Source: Xylona heveae TC161 (Eukaryota > Ascomycota > Xylonomycetes > Xylonales > Xylonaceae). Taken from it: a stretch of DNA of 64,000 bases. Positions 11,465 to 22,018 of this stretch are shown here, in pieces. Below the pieces are notes generated by a model. That model saw only the letters and a list, made by a program, of their open reading frames with translations, was not told where the DNA came from and ran no database searches. The stretch spans positions 2,723,511 to 2,787,510 of the forward strand of contig NW_017264194.1 of NCBI RefSeq assembly GCF_001619985.1, written 5' to 3'. The translations under genes were made by a program, and so were the position numbers. Each line of letters starts with the position of its first letter. Within the stretch, counting starts at the first letter, position 1.

Positions 11465-12041
11465 ACAGAGCCTCCGATCCAATGACGACCTCGCCCTTTG
11501 AATCAAAAGGTTTATGCAACCTATCTCTTTCCTTAGGGCTTACTTTGTCTTAAACACCACTGTTGCTGTTTACCTGCCCTTCTGCATATCGCCGATTTTT
11601 GTCCTACTCTACTCTGACTTTCATGAAAGTGTATTTCCAAAACAACCGGCTCTAACAGCGGCAGCAGCTGCGGCTTCAGAAGGCTGACTTAACTTTAACA
11701 CATTCATCAAAAATTATCTATTACTAGCTAAAGTTCAAGAAGACAGCAATCTCTGGATATTGCTCTGCAAAAATATTAAACCACCGATTATTCAGAACAA
11801 ACCCATTGTGTGAAAAAAAGAGTCGCAGGTAACATTTGGATCTAATGCGTGCAACGGCGCCACGAGCGAGCGAGCGAGCAAGACACCTTACCTTTCCATA
11901 TTCTCATCCTTTTGGTTTTAAAAACGGCGGTCCGGTCCATATCAGACGGTGCGTCCAACGGTTTTGCATGGTTGTTGCTTAGGTCGTCGGGTCCGTCCAA
12001 TCAATGCATGCTGGACGCCGGAAACGGATATCCAACTCAAT

Positions 12042-12059
12042 TATCGTCGAACGTCTACA
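12042..12059. repeat. 18-bp direct repeat, copy 1
   Basis: The word TATCGTCGAACGTCTACA is found here and again at 13356-13373 in the same orientation. An exact 18-mer shared by two places in 64 kb is unlikely by chance. Flanking bases differ, so no longer repeat unit is visible. Confidence 0.6.
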
Positions 12060-12486
12060 GACCTTGCATAAGACTTGCGTCTTATAGCCTGAGCCAAACC
12101 ATTCCTTTTTCTGCCTTTTTTTCTCTATAACTCTCAGATATGCTGATGCGCTGGGCAAGGTAAGGATTCTCACGAACAAAGAACTGAGTCGTGGGTTGTG
12201 GCATCAAAGAGACGAGGGGTGGGAACGACTGGATGCACTGTGCATGCTTGATGCGCGTTTGGCTCCTTGCGCCCTGCGTCATCGTCTACTTTGCAGAACT
12301 CAAGACGACAAAGAAATTAGGACCATGGTACTTATAAGGTACAGAGAGCTAAGCAAGGCACGAAAATTTGTTGGCGGTAAAGTAAAAGCAACACGTATTC
12401 GGGTTTCGTTTGTTCAGAAACATCTGGGTTACAAAAGATTGGATACCACTTCCGCATACCTTTTCGATCTCGTCGATAGAGCCTAC

Positions 12487-12541
12487 CATACTTTTTCTAT
12501 CTCCTCCACACGGTTTTGTATGGAAGATAGAAAAGGGTATG
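12487..12541. repeat. Inverted repeat / hairpin
   Basis: A left arm CATACTTTTTCTATCT pairs with a right arm AGATAGAAAAGGGTATG with only small bulges, around a loop of about 20 nt whose ends (TCCA, TGGA) also pair. It could be a remnant of a small inverted-repeat element or a structured RNA; nothing decides this. Confidence 0.5.
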
Positions 12542-13355
12542 AGATCAATGAAGCCGGATGACAGGGCTCAAAAAAACTCCACGTGAGACATGCGCATTCC
12601 GATCAACATTCCATGTCAATCTCAACGGCCCTGCTCAAATTGCTTGAGTGCGCCACATTTGCCGCCGAGATTTTGAATGGGCTTAAATATCGTTCACGAT
12701 TATTGTTCAAGATGACGATTATCGCAGTTCGATCCTGTGTTTACTGGCTCCAATTTTGGGCTGAAAGTGATACTGTCCGCTTGAGTGCAGAGAATCCTTT
12801 GCAATCAGGTAATTGGACATGCAGTGTACTGCCAACGTGAGCTCAAAGTTTCACCAATGTGCTTGCTATGAGCGTTACTAATGTTCCCCAAAGCCTATGC
12901 CATCCGTGATTGTGACGATAACGCTCATCGTGAGCATTTGATCATGCCATTGGTCCAGCTTTACCCGGTCTAATGAGATCCATCATTTGGGTAGCTGCAG
13001 GGCTGAAACTAGTGCCAGCCTGTCTTTCCAGAGGTTCAACGAGGAAGTTGAACCGTCTAGTTAGCTAAGCAGTCTGTGAGTCCGGTGTTGAGCAAAGTAA
13101 GGATGATCAGAAATTGAGTCGCAAATTACTTGCAAAAAATTCTTCGGCTTGAGAAAGTGAGTTGATTGTGGTACGCAAAGAACCGCAGAGTGTGAAATTT
13201 CATTCTCGTCCTACTATGCCTTTTAGAAAACGAAGCTTTCTCTTTACCGGAGTAGACAGGAGCCAGCGCCGCATACGAGCGAATAACAGACGTGTCTGCT
13301 CTGGCTTCTAAGCCTGCTTCGTCGGGGTTACTGCATTTGGCATTCCATTCTCAAA

Positions 13356-13373
13356 TATCGTCGAACGTCTACA
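13356..13373. repeat. 18-bp direct repeat, copy 2
   Basis: Second copy of the word described at 12042-12059, 1.3 kb downstream and in the same orientation. Confidence 0.6.
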
Positions 13374-14906
13374 CCCTGGTCAGACCACGGACCCTTAACT
13401 ATCCAGCAGGGCAATCTGAGATGGTGGCCGCTTCCCAGTCCTGCGCAAGGACCATGTACTGTGCGCGCCAACCAGATCTGCCCTACCGGCCCTACCTCAC
13501 TAGTTGCAGCGAAAGATAGAAAGGGCATCGAAAGGCCAATCCAGCATCTTGGCAAACCCTACCTGTCCACTGGTCAGCTCTCAAAACCAGACGTTTCTGT
13601 GGGTAAATAAGACGAGGAAAGAGTGAATTACCATAATGGCTAGACCAATGTTTTGCGGAGTAACCTGGCCTACGCTGGTACATAATGACGCCCAGCCAAG
13701 GTATCGTGTAAAAAGTCCATTGGAAGGTCAAACCAGTAAGTGGTGGGACACCATAGGGTAGCTCAAGCACGGGGTAAGGGCATGCCTAGCCCTGACCTTG
13801 CATGCAGAGATCTAAGAGATGCACAGTTCAAGCGCCAAGTGCAGGGGCCATCACAGAAAGTAAGGCCATTGTATGGATTGACGACGGAAAAGAACGAACG
13901 TGCCCTCCTGCGTCGTCCCGGCTGAGCAGGCTTTGGCTTTTCGTTGTAGTTAATCGGACCCGCCAATCACCCGGACCCCTAAGCCCCTTCGTATCTCCTT
14001 AATACTACTGTGGTAACGTATCCAATCACAAAACTTGAAACATTGGAGGGGCAAACAGAACCTATAATTGATCAATCTCAAAAACCCTTCAATCATTTTT
14101 CGGTTCACAGGCAAAATACCAATTATTCCGAGATTGCTGAGAGCACAAAATTATGAATGAAGTGTGTCTGCTCCAACACCGTAAGCATTTTATTTTTCTT
14201 GAGTAGCTCCTACCACCAAAGATGCCAAAGACGAGGTGGTACAACTTAGGCTCACCGCAAAGGAGGACATTGTATAAATATGTGTTCTCAGGGAAAGACC
14301 AAAGACGAAATGAACAGGAGCGTTGGGCAGATCAGACATCCGCCCTTTCACTGTATGTACGGAATTTATGTCAAGCAAACCCTTACCTCTCTGTCTGGAA
14401 GGTGCCGAAGGGGGAGAGAGTGTTCCTGCCTTGCATTAGCGTCAAAGCGCCGTACATTCATCGGTCATCTGATAAATACGTATTTCCAAGTCCTGGCTCT
14501 GTTCAATTCCCGACATTTTGATCTTGTTTATACGCATTGAAGAGGGTACAGTCGTCACCTTAATATAACTATCTTTATACTGAGGCTATCATCCGCAAAG
14601 TCTCATGGCGGTCGGGTAGCTTTAATCTCTCTTTCCTTTTTTCCAATTCTTGCCACTTTCTCCAAATCCAGTCTTGGCCATGGCGTCAGTGATGCGGTCT
14701 CCTGGATCCTGAAATTGCTCTCCAGGAGAATTGCATAGCCAGCGAAACGGAATGACACGATATCGGATCAGACTGCGTTACGAGGAAAAAGCTGGGCAAG
14801 CTGCTTAAGATGAAGTATGATTATAATCCGTCCCACGCTAAAATCACTTAGATCTTCCTTTCTCTCCTTTCCAACTTACATATCGTTGGAGCTTGCTGAA
14901 GAGATA

Positions 14907-15486
14907 TTAGAAATCTTGCAGTTGGCCATTCTCTATCGCGGCGACATAAATTTTGCGCAACGGTGTTGAGCCCTGTCCTTGTGATATCTGATCAAAAGCA
15001 ATACTTAGGTCGTCATGTATCGAATCAATGAGCTTTTGCAATACAGCTACAAAGTCTGACGGTAGCAAAAACAAGCCAACCCAGAGAGGGAAGTCCTCTT
15101 CAATGTAGTCCAAGATACTGGAAAACATGATCCTCGACGCTACCTTTCCATATACGATACAATCCTGCATTGCGGATCCTTTATCATCTAAATTGGGCGA
15201 TTAACCATCTTTTCAAGTCTGGTCAATCTTTACTGGAGAAGGTAGAGACGCACCTGGAAATCTCTCACTCCAGGCCCCGAACGTTGCATCGATGTTTGCG
15301 CGCCACATCAAATCTACTCTTCAATGCGGCCTGAAAATTCGTGCCGTAAAATGGATTTTCTGGGTATTTCCTATCTTGGTCGTAAGTAGAGCTTGTTTCA
15401 CCATCTTCGAACTTCGCAACATCCGCCAAGCCGCGATCAAGTACGGCAGACGTGGCCAGCAAATTGTTGCCCTTCTCGTGCCTCAT
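14907..15486 (-). pseudogene. Possible decayed gene, ankyrin-like fragments
   Basis: Two minus-strand open stretches (15486..15265, about 74 codons; 15170..14907, about 88 codons) lie end to end with a gap that no simple in-frame GT-AG intron joins. The first has NPFYGTNFQAALKSRFDVAR, which resembles the first helix of fungal ankyrin repeats of the YGNALQAA kind. The second contains GSTPLRKIYVAAIENGQLQ, which resembles TPLHLAAENGHLE. Both resemblances are weak and partial. I do not recognise the remainder. The area is otherwise gene-poor, so a relic of a NACHT- or ankyrin-type gene is one reading. Chance open frames are the alternative and cannot be excluded. Confidence 0.2.
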
Positions 15487-16944
15487 CCGGCAGAAGCGTT
15501 CTGGTCCGTAGATCTAATGGCTGCGTCTGGGTAATTAACCAAGAGCCGAGGAATCAGCACTTGGTGAGTTATTTGACAGCCAACAGAAGAACCTAAAGTC
15601 TTGAGTTTTGAAATATACACAGCTTCAGTAATGAACATTGTCTTGGCTTTTTGACTTTGATATGTACCTTTTGATCCCGCTTTTGATATGGATGGAAAAC
15701 TGGGGTTGGGTAGGGAGATAGGCCCGCCCTCCTCAGCTTCGCATATTCGGATCTCTTCACCATATGATATGATATCCTAGCAATCACTCACGGGAGGGGT
15801 CCTAGACTATAGGTAGATACACAAAGATTATCTGTCCATATAAGTGCAACGCATTCACGGTGCTCTACTTCCAGCTGAGGCTTCCGTGGCATTCCGCCGC
15901 CCACGTGACGAGCGGTCTGATTTCATAATCGACGGCCAGGAAAGAAGAAAATAAATCCTAAAATCTTCAATGAAACTCCATGAGATATGGGTATTTTAGA
16001 CGGTAGGTTATGGCAAGGATATTGGTGGTTAGTTGGTTAGTGGCAGTTCCTCCTTTCCTCTGGTCCGTTCGATCCACGTTTTTAAAATGAAATTGCCGAG
16101 TGCCGACACGACTGGTGGGCGGACACTAAAAAGGAAGCCACGCCACGCAGCATCAATCAGGAAAGAGCAAGGCACCCACACACACCTCTCACACTCTCTC
16201 GCTCACTTACTGTCACAGAGAGGACGGCAGCCACATACCAATTCCCCATATGGCCGTAGCCAGGAACAAGCGAAATGCAAGAGACGGGCGCCACGACCCG
16301 CCAGGCTCTACGTAGTAACTATTCCATTACTCATTTTTTTAGGGGTCCCCTTCGGCCAAAATTATCCATTTCTTGACATTTTCTTCGCCCATGTGGGTCT
16401 TGTCCCATGCTCTCGCTCGTTCTTCCCTTTTAGTTCCGATCATCGTCGACCTCTCAGGCTCTCCCCTTGGCAAGTTCCTTTTTTTGGGATCTTGGTCTTG
16501 TTCTTTGTGCCGGGACACTCGTCATGATGGGGAAAAAAACAGGGGAGTAGTCACGGGAGAGCGACCACCGACTGCCCCCGAGAGATGATGCTCGTCCACT
16601 CAGCTTTCTTCTTTGACACCCTAACTCACGCTTGAACCCCCTGACACCCTCATTGTTCCCCCCCCCCCCCCACCGTTCCTCCCCTACGCGTTCGCTACCA
16701 AATCCTCAGTCCTCTGCCTTACGACACCTCTTTCCTTTCAATTTCCACCCTTAAACTATTCTTCCTCTTCTTCTACTCTCTCTTCTCTCCACACCACTCT
16801 CGCTCAGTCATTTCGACATTCACAATCGTTCTCTGTCTCTCTCTTCACCAAGTCGCTCTTTAGCACATCTCAACGAACTTCACCGACGACTTTCAAATCC
16901 ATTTCCCCAAATTTTTCTAATTTTTCTCCACGACATCTTACATC
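15487..16944. promoter_or_regulatory. Long upstream region of the wall-protein gene with pyrimidine-rich leader
   Basis: From about 16600 to the start codon at 16945 the plus strand is dominated by C and T, including C14 at 16658-16671 and repeated TTTC, TCTC and CTTC words. Such tracts are usual in leaders of strongly expressed mould genes. Frames further upstream (for example 16033-16527) look like chance openings. No specific site is assigned. Confidence 0.45.
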
Positions 16945-17795
16945 ATGTTCGCCAAGTCTTCCATTCTTTTCGCTCTCTTTGCCGCTTCGGCTCAGCTTGC
17001 TGCGGCCACTCCCCCGGCCTGCCTTCTGGCTGCTATTGGGTATGCCATTTTATATGCTATTCGTTGCGTGCGGTAGAGGGGAATAATAGCTAACCTGGTG
17101 ACAGCCACCAGCCCAATCCCGCCGACTTACCCACCATCTGCGGCGTCAAGGCTTCCGATGTTGAGAGCGATCTCAAGAGCGACTGCGCTTCGGGCACCTA
17201 CAGCGCTGCCTTGAGCGCCTTCTCCAGTGTCTGCCAGGCTCACGGACTCACCGTCTCGGCCACCTCCTCTGCGGCGTCTTCCACCGCTGCCTCGTCTACT
17301 GGTGCCTCGTCCGTCTCTGCTTCTACCACCGGATCCTCCTTGGCATCATCCCCGGCTGTCACGGGCACTGGTTCCGCTGACGCCACTGTTACCTCTGCTC
17401 CTTACCCCACTGGAAACAGCAGCGTGCCCACCACCGTCGTGGTTTTGACCTCGACTTTCTATGACACCAACTGCGGCTGCACCAAGACTTCTGAGTTGAC
17501 GTGAGTAATTAACCCATTGACGAAACGGCGACGATTTGAATTGCCTGCTAATTTGATGAATAGCGAATCTACTGGTGCCTCTTACGGCGCCTCTTCTGGC
17601 TTCCTCTCGTCGGGCTATGCGGCTCCCACTTGTGGCTCTGGATCCGGCTCGGGCAACAACGCCACTATTCCCAGCACTCCCTCCGCCACCACCTCGGGCT
17701 CCTCTCCTGAATACACTGGTGCTGCCGCCAAGACCAATGTTGGATCTTTTGCCGCTGCCGCCATCCTCGCCGCTGGCGTCGTCATCGCTCTCTGA
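16945..17795 (+). CDS. GPI-anchored Ser/Thr-rich cell-wall protein
   Basis: Exons 16945..17039, 17105..17500 and 17564..17795 encode 240 residues. A cleavable signal peptide (MFAKSSILFALFAASAQLAAA) is followed by a compact N-terminal domain with four cysteines (ACLLAA, TICG, KSDC, SSVC; about residues 26-75). Then comes a long Ser/Thr/Ala-rich, probably O-glycosylated stalk, a short cysteine segment (YDTNCGCTKT), another Ser/Gly stalk, and a C-terminal hydrophobic tail (SFAAAAILAAGVVIAL) preceded by small residues, a typical GPI attachment signal. It should reach the plasma membrane or wall. Four Cys in the N-domain are too few for a CFEM domain (eight). No enzyme motif is seen, so the role is structural or adhesive by inference only. 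The C/T-rich leader suggests strong expression. Confidence 0.85.
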
Positions 17796-18642
17796 GTGCA
17801 GTAAATAGAATTCACAAGTTTTCGGGGACGGTAAAAAAAATATTGCCCTTCTTCTCTGTTTTCCCCCAATGGCATTATCGCCAGGACGGGATTGATTTAT
17901 ATATGGCAGCCAACTTGCATCATTTCATTGTATCTTTTTTAAAGTGATAGGAGCGAAGCGTTTTCGTCATTCATTTTCGAATGAGACGCAGCGTGACCAT
18001 GCACATGACATTAAATTGAAGCAAGCTTCATCTACATTCGGGCCTGTCGCAGATATGTACTAGATTGTATAGCTACAAACGCTGTTCATATATGACTTGC
18101 AAAGATATATTGCCATCTTATGTGTTGTGAAATATCGCCTTACGGTTGGCCGACCCACAATACTTTCCTGTCAATATCCTTGGGCGCACATATACAGTTT
18201 GACACACTAGAATCCCCCGCGATCGTTGTTCTGATCCCTGCCCCCACGCGTTTGAGGACTCTCCTAGAAATTTGGGTATACCATATGGTTTAAGTATACT
18301 GCTTAAGATCGAGTGCTTTAGATTGAAATCTTTGCTGATGAGGCATTGAAAATTGAAATTGTGACAAGAGACAACTTTCTTGTTCACCTCCGCCTCCCTA
18401 AAACTTGTGTATTGCTTTCAAGACCATGGTGCACTAAAATGTGATTCTGTTGATGCTACCGTTCATCATTGCGTTTCGGCCAATAAGGATGAGTCAATCT
18501 CTGCTGAGCTGCTCTCTACGGCGAACGCGATGAACCAAAACGCCAATCTCCAAATTTCCTCGCCGATGTCGCTTGTGATTTTCTGTAATCCCAGATAGAG
18601 GTTCAAACACACTGCAACCAACGAGCTCTTGAGTTGGAAAAG
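17796..18642. other. Intergenic region with aco2 promoter
   Basis: About 850 bp. The first half is AT-rich 3' sequence. The second half carries a CCAAT box and a TGAGTCA site (listed separately) and a short upstream frame at 18530-18598. No other gene is visible. Confidence 0.5.
18480..18496 (+). promoter_or_regulatory. CCAAT box plus TGAGTCA (Gcn4/CpcA or HapX-type) composite upstream of aco2
   Basis: CCAAT at 18480-18484 is followed five bases later by TGAGTCA at 18490-18496, about 150 bp before the aco2 start codon. TGA(C/G)TCA is the exact core for Gcn4/CpcA, the activator of amino-acid genes. CCAAT next to a bZIP-like half site is also how the CCAAT-binding complex and HapX find iron-regulated genes. 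Either fits an Fe-S enzyme of lysine synthesis. Confidence 0.5.
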
Positions 18643-21231
18643 ATGAGGGTTCCGGCTCTTGGACCTGCTGGACGGGGGGCCTTGACGGTACGTTGTGATA
18701 CAACTTCTAATGGAAACAATTGCTTTTTCGAGTTGTCTGGAAGCTTATCAAGTACGATCAATATTTTTCTAGGCCTCTCGCTCTGCCCCTCTACGCCTGC
18801 AGTCGAGTAATTTGAGAGCCCTTTCCAGAAGCCTCGCGACTGCCACAGAATCCGCTTCGCCTTCTTCGCCTGATCTCTCATCCCGTACACCTCCTTATCC
18901 GAAACTCCTCAAACGTATGAGTGAGGTTCGGAGAATTCTGGGTTCCTCCCGTGCGTTGACCCTCGCCGAGAAGATCCTCTACTCTCATCTCGACAACCCT
19001 GAGGATTCGCTTTTGACCGGTACCGACAATGGCTCAAACATTCGCGGTGTTGCCAACCTGAAGCTCAAGCCTGACCGGGTTGCCATGCAAGACGCGTCTG
19101 CCCAAATGGCTCTACTGCAGTTCATGTCCTGTGGTCTTCCGTCTACTGCGGTGCCAGCGAGCATTCACTGCGATCATATGATTGTTGGTGAGAGGGGAGC
19201 CGATACTGATCTTCCTTCTTCAATTGCTGGCAACAAGGAAGTCTTTGACTTTCTTGAATCCGCTGCTAAAAAGTATGGAATTGAGTTCTGGCCTCCTGGC
19301 GCTGGTATCATCCATCAAACTGTGTTGGAAAACTATGCCGCGCCTGGCTTGATGATGCTCGGAACGGACAGTCATACCCCCAACGCCGGTGGTCTGGGTG
19401 CGATTGCTATTGGTGTCGGTGGTGCCGATGCCGTTGATGCGCTTGTTGATGCACCTTGGGAACTTAAGGCGCCCAAGGTTCTCGGTGTCCGTTTGGAGGG
19501 CAAGCTGAGCGGTTGGGCTGCCCCTAAGGACGTCATCCTGAATCTGGCTGGCCAATTGACCGTCAGGGTAAGAAATGATTTCCGAATTCAAATCCCTACG
19601 AGGTCGCATTGCTAACATGCTCCTAGGGTGGAACTGGCTCCATTATTGAATACCACGGACCTGGTGTTGAGTCTCTCAGCTGCACTGGCATGGCTACTAT
19701 CTGCAACATGGGTGCTGAGGTCGGAGCAACGACCTCTTTGTTCCCCTTTTCGCCAAGCATGGTTCCTTACCTTGAAGCAACTCACCGTGGTCCCATTGCC
19801 CTCGCTGCGTCTACCATTGCCTCGTCGCCGGGACCCCACAACCTCCTGCGGGCGGATGACGGAGCCGAGTATGACCGTCATATCACCATCGACCTTTCCA
19901 GTCTCGAGCCCCATATCAACGGTCCCTTCACGCCCGATCTGTCCACCCCCTTGTCCAAGTTCAGTGAAACTGTGAAGAAGAACGAATGGCCTGAGACTCT
20001 CGGAGCTGGCCTCATTGGTAGCTGCACCAACAGCTCCTACCAGGACATGACCCGCGCCGAGGATCTTGTCAAGCAGGCCGAGGCAGCAGGCCTTGAGCCC
20101 AAGTCGGACTTCTTCATCACACCCGGTAGCGAGCAAATTCGGGCCACTCTGGAGCGTGACGAGACTCTTTCCACATTCTCCAAGGCCGGTGGAACTGTCC
20201 TGGCCAATGCTTGCGGACCTTGCATTGGTCAATGGAAGCGAACGGACGGTGTCGAGCAAGGCGAGAGCAATGCCATTCTGACATCTTACAACCGTAACTT
20301 CCCCGGCCGTAACGACGGTAACCGCGGGACCATGAACTTCCTCGCTTCTCCCGAGATTGTCACCGCCATGTCCTACGCCGGCTCCACCACCTTCAACCCC
20401 ATCACCGACTCCATCCCCACCCCGTCTGGCAAGCCCTTCAAATTCTCCGCCCCTAGCGGCTCCGACCTCCCTTCTTCCGGCTTTGCCCAGGGCAACCCGG
20501 ACTTCCTTCCCACGCCCGGTATCCCCGACCCCTCCGCCCCGGTTATCGTCGATCCCAAGTCCAGCCGTCTGGCTGTCCTTGAGCCCTTTGAGCCTTTCCC
20601 CGAGGGCGACATCGAAGGCGTCCGCGTCCTCTACAAGGTCAAGGGCCAGTGCACCACCGACACCATCTCCGCCGCCGGCCCGTGGTTGAAATACAAGGGT
20701 CACCTCCCCAACATTAGTGCCAACACTCTGATCGGCGCCGTCAACGCCGCCACCGGCGAGACCAATGTCGCGTACGACGTCGACGGGGCTACTTCGTCCA
20801 TTCCCGAGCTCGCCGAGCGCTGGAAGGCCCAGGGCCGCACCTGGCTTGTCGTGGCCGAGCACAACTACGGCGAAGGTAGCGCTCGTGAACACGCCGCTCT
20901 CCAGCCCCGCTACCTCGGCGGCCGCATCATCCTCGCCAAGAGCTTTGCCCGCATCCACGAGACCAACCTCAAGAAGCAAGGTGTCGTGCCTTTGACGTTT
21001 GCCAATGAGGCCGACTACGACCGCATCGACGCCTGCGATGACATTGCCACTATTGGCCTCTACGACGTCCTCAAGGCCGGCGGCAAGGGCGACGTTTCCC
21101 TCCGCGTCACCAAGCAGAAGACTGGCGAGACGTTTGAGATCCCTACCAAACACACCCTCAGTGTCGACCAGGCTGCTTTTGTCCTTGCCGGCAGCGCCCT
21201 CAACGTGCTTGCCAAAGCCAAGCGTGCTTGA
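18643..21231 (+). CDS. aco2: Mitochondrial aconitase family, Aco2/AcoB type (probable homocitrate dehydratase)
   Basis: Exons 18643..18687, 18773..19567 and 19627..21231 encode 814 residues. The Arg/Ser-rich N-terminus ([20 protein letters not shown], continuing to RSLATATES) is a good mitochondrial presequence split by the first intron. The [4Fe-4S] ligands are Cys413 ([11 protein letters not shown]) and Cys476/Cys479 ([10 protein letters not shown]). Substrate and signature blocks [23 protein letters not shown] and [19 protein letters not shown] are intact, so it should be active. Divergence from housekeeping aconitase and the long linker around [20 protein letters not shown] suggest the second, Aco2-like paralogue. 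In yeast that protein dehydrates homocitrate in the alpha-aminoadipate lysine pathway; assignment of that substrate here is inference. Strong C-ending codon bias in exon 3 implies high expression. The gene converges on glutathione reductase. Confidence 0.85.
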
Positions 21232-22018
21232 GTACGTAGAAGCTCTTTGATATCCATATCCCCCTTTTTTTATATTCTTATCATTATTATTACTATTATT
21301 ATTATTATTATTATTATTATTTCTTTACGTGGTATTCCATCTGCGCATTGCCCGTTAAATATCTCGTTTTATGGCCTCATATGCTTTGGATAAATCTGTA
21401 TATTTGGTTTGGATTATACTTTATACTTGTAACGATCAAAAGCGCTTTCTTCTCTTTCAATTGATGTCTATTTCCCTCCATTTCAATTTTCTTTCTCTGG
21501 AGGAGTCTCCGGTAGTCTGCAGTGATACGTCTCCAGTGAATTGGAAAACAATCCCGCCCTTTTTTTCTAGGGTCTCGAAGACCTAGTATGCCACCGCTCT
21601 GGGGCGAGGGGGCGAGATATGTATACAGCACTTTTCTCTCGGATCTACAAAGTATACTTTTTCGTCTGTGTATTTTATAAAGCTTGTTCTTAGTGTACGA
21701 AGCATGCTAGACCAAACAATAAAACAATTAAACGTACTTGAGGGTTTGTTATATGCATAAAAATATGGAATTCTCGGTGATGCTATTACACAGGGTCCTC
21801 GATTCACTTGATCATGTTGGAAATACTATTGTTACAGTTCAAATGTCTTATACCATTAGAGTTTATTCCCGTTTTTCACCATTAAAAGTTTATCACCCGA
21901 TTTTCTTCTTTTCTAGCCAGATGGAGAAAGCGGGAGGCTAGGGGTTTTTGTAAAAATTGAAAAGGTAAATAAAAAATACAATTGATCTATAGGAATTTAT
22001 TTAAATTACATTGGTATT
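21232..22018. other. Convergent intergenic region
   Basis: The 3' ends of aco2 and the glutathione reductase gene meet here. The region is AT-rich with an ATT microsatellite (listed separately). No coding signal is seen. Confidence 0.5.
21283..21321. repeat. ATT trinucleotide microsatellite
   Basis: Thirteen near-perfect ATT units with one ACT interruption lie about 50 bp after the aco2 stop, in its likely 3' untranslated region. Confidence 0.9.

Larger units (their letters stand above)
11465..14906. other. Long gene-poor stretch
   Basis: Almost 3.5 kb without a frame I can support. It holds a GAGC tetranucleotide run near 11866, one copy of an 18-bp direct repeat at 12042-12059 with the second at 13356-13373, and an inverted repeat at 12487-12541. 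Composition is near the window average. I see no transposase, reverse transcriptase or tRNA signature. Confidence 0.5.

Noticed and set aside
16033-16527. 164-codon frame upstream of the wall-protein gene
   Set aside because: Low-complexity His/Ser/Arg/Pro composition created by the pyrimidine-rich promoter; no recognisable domain.
19612-21153. Long antisense frame (over 500 codons) opposite the aconitase gene
   Set aside because: It mirrors the strong G/C third-position bias of exon 3 of aco2; its translation is Gly/Val/Asp-rich with no domain. A shadow of a highly codon-biased gene.
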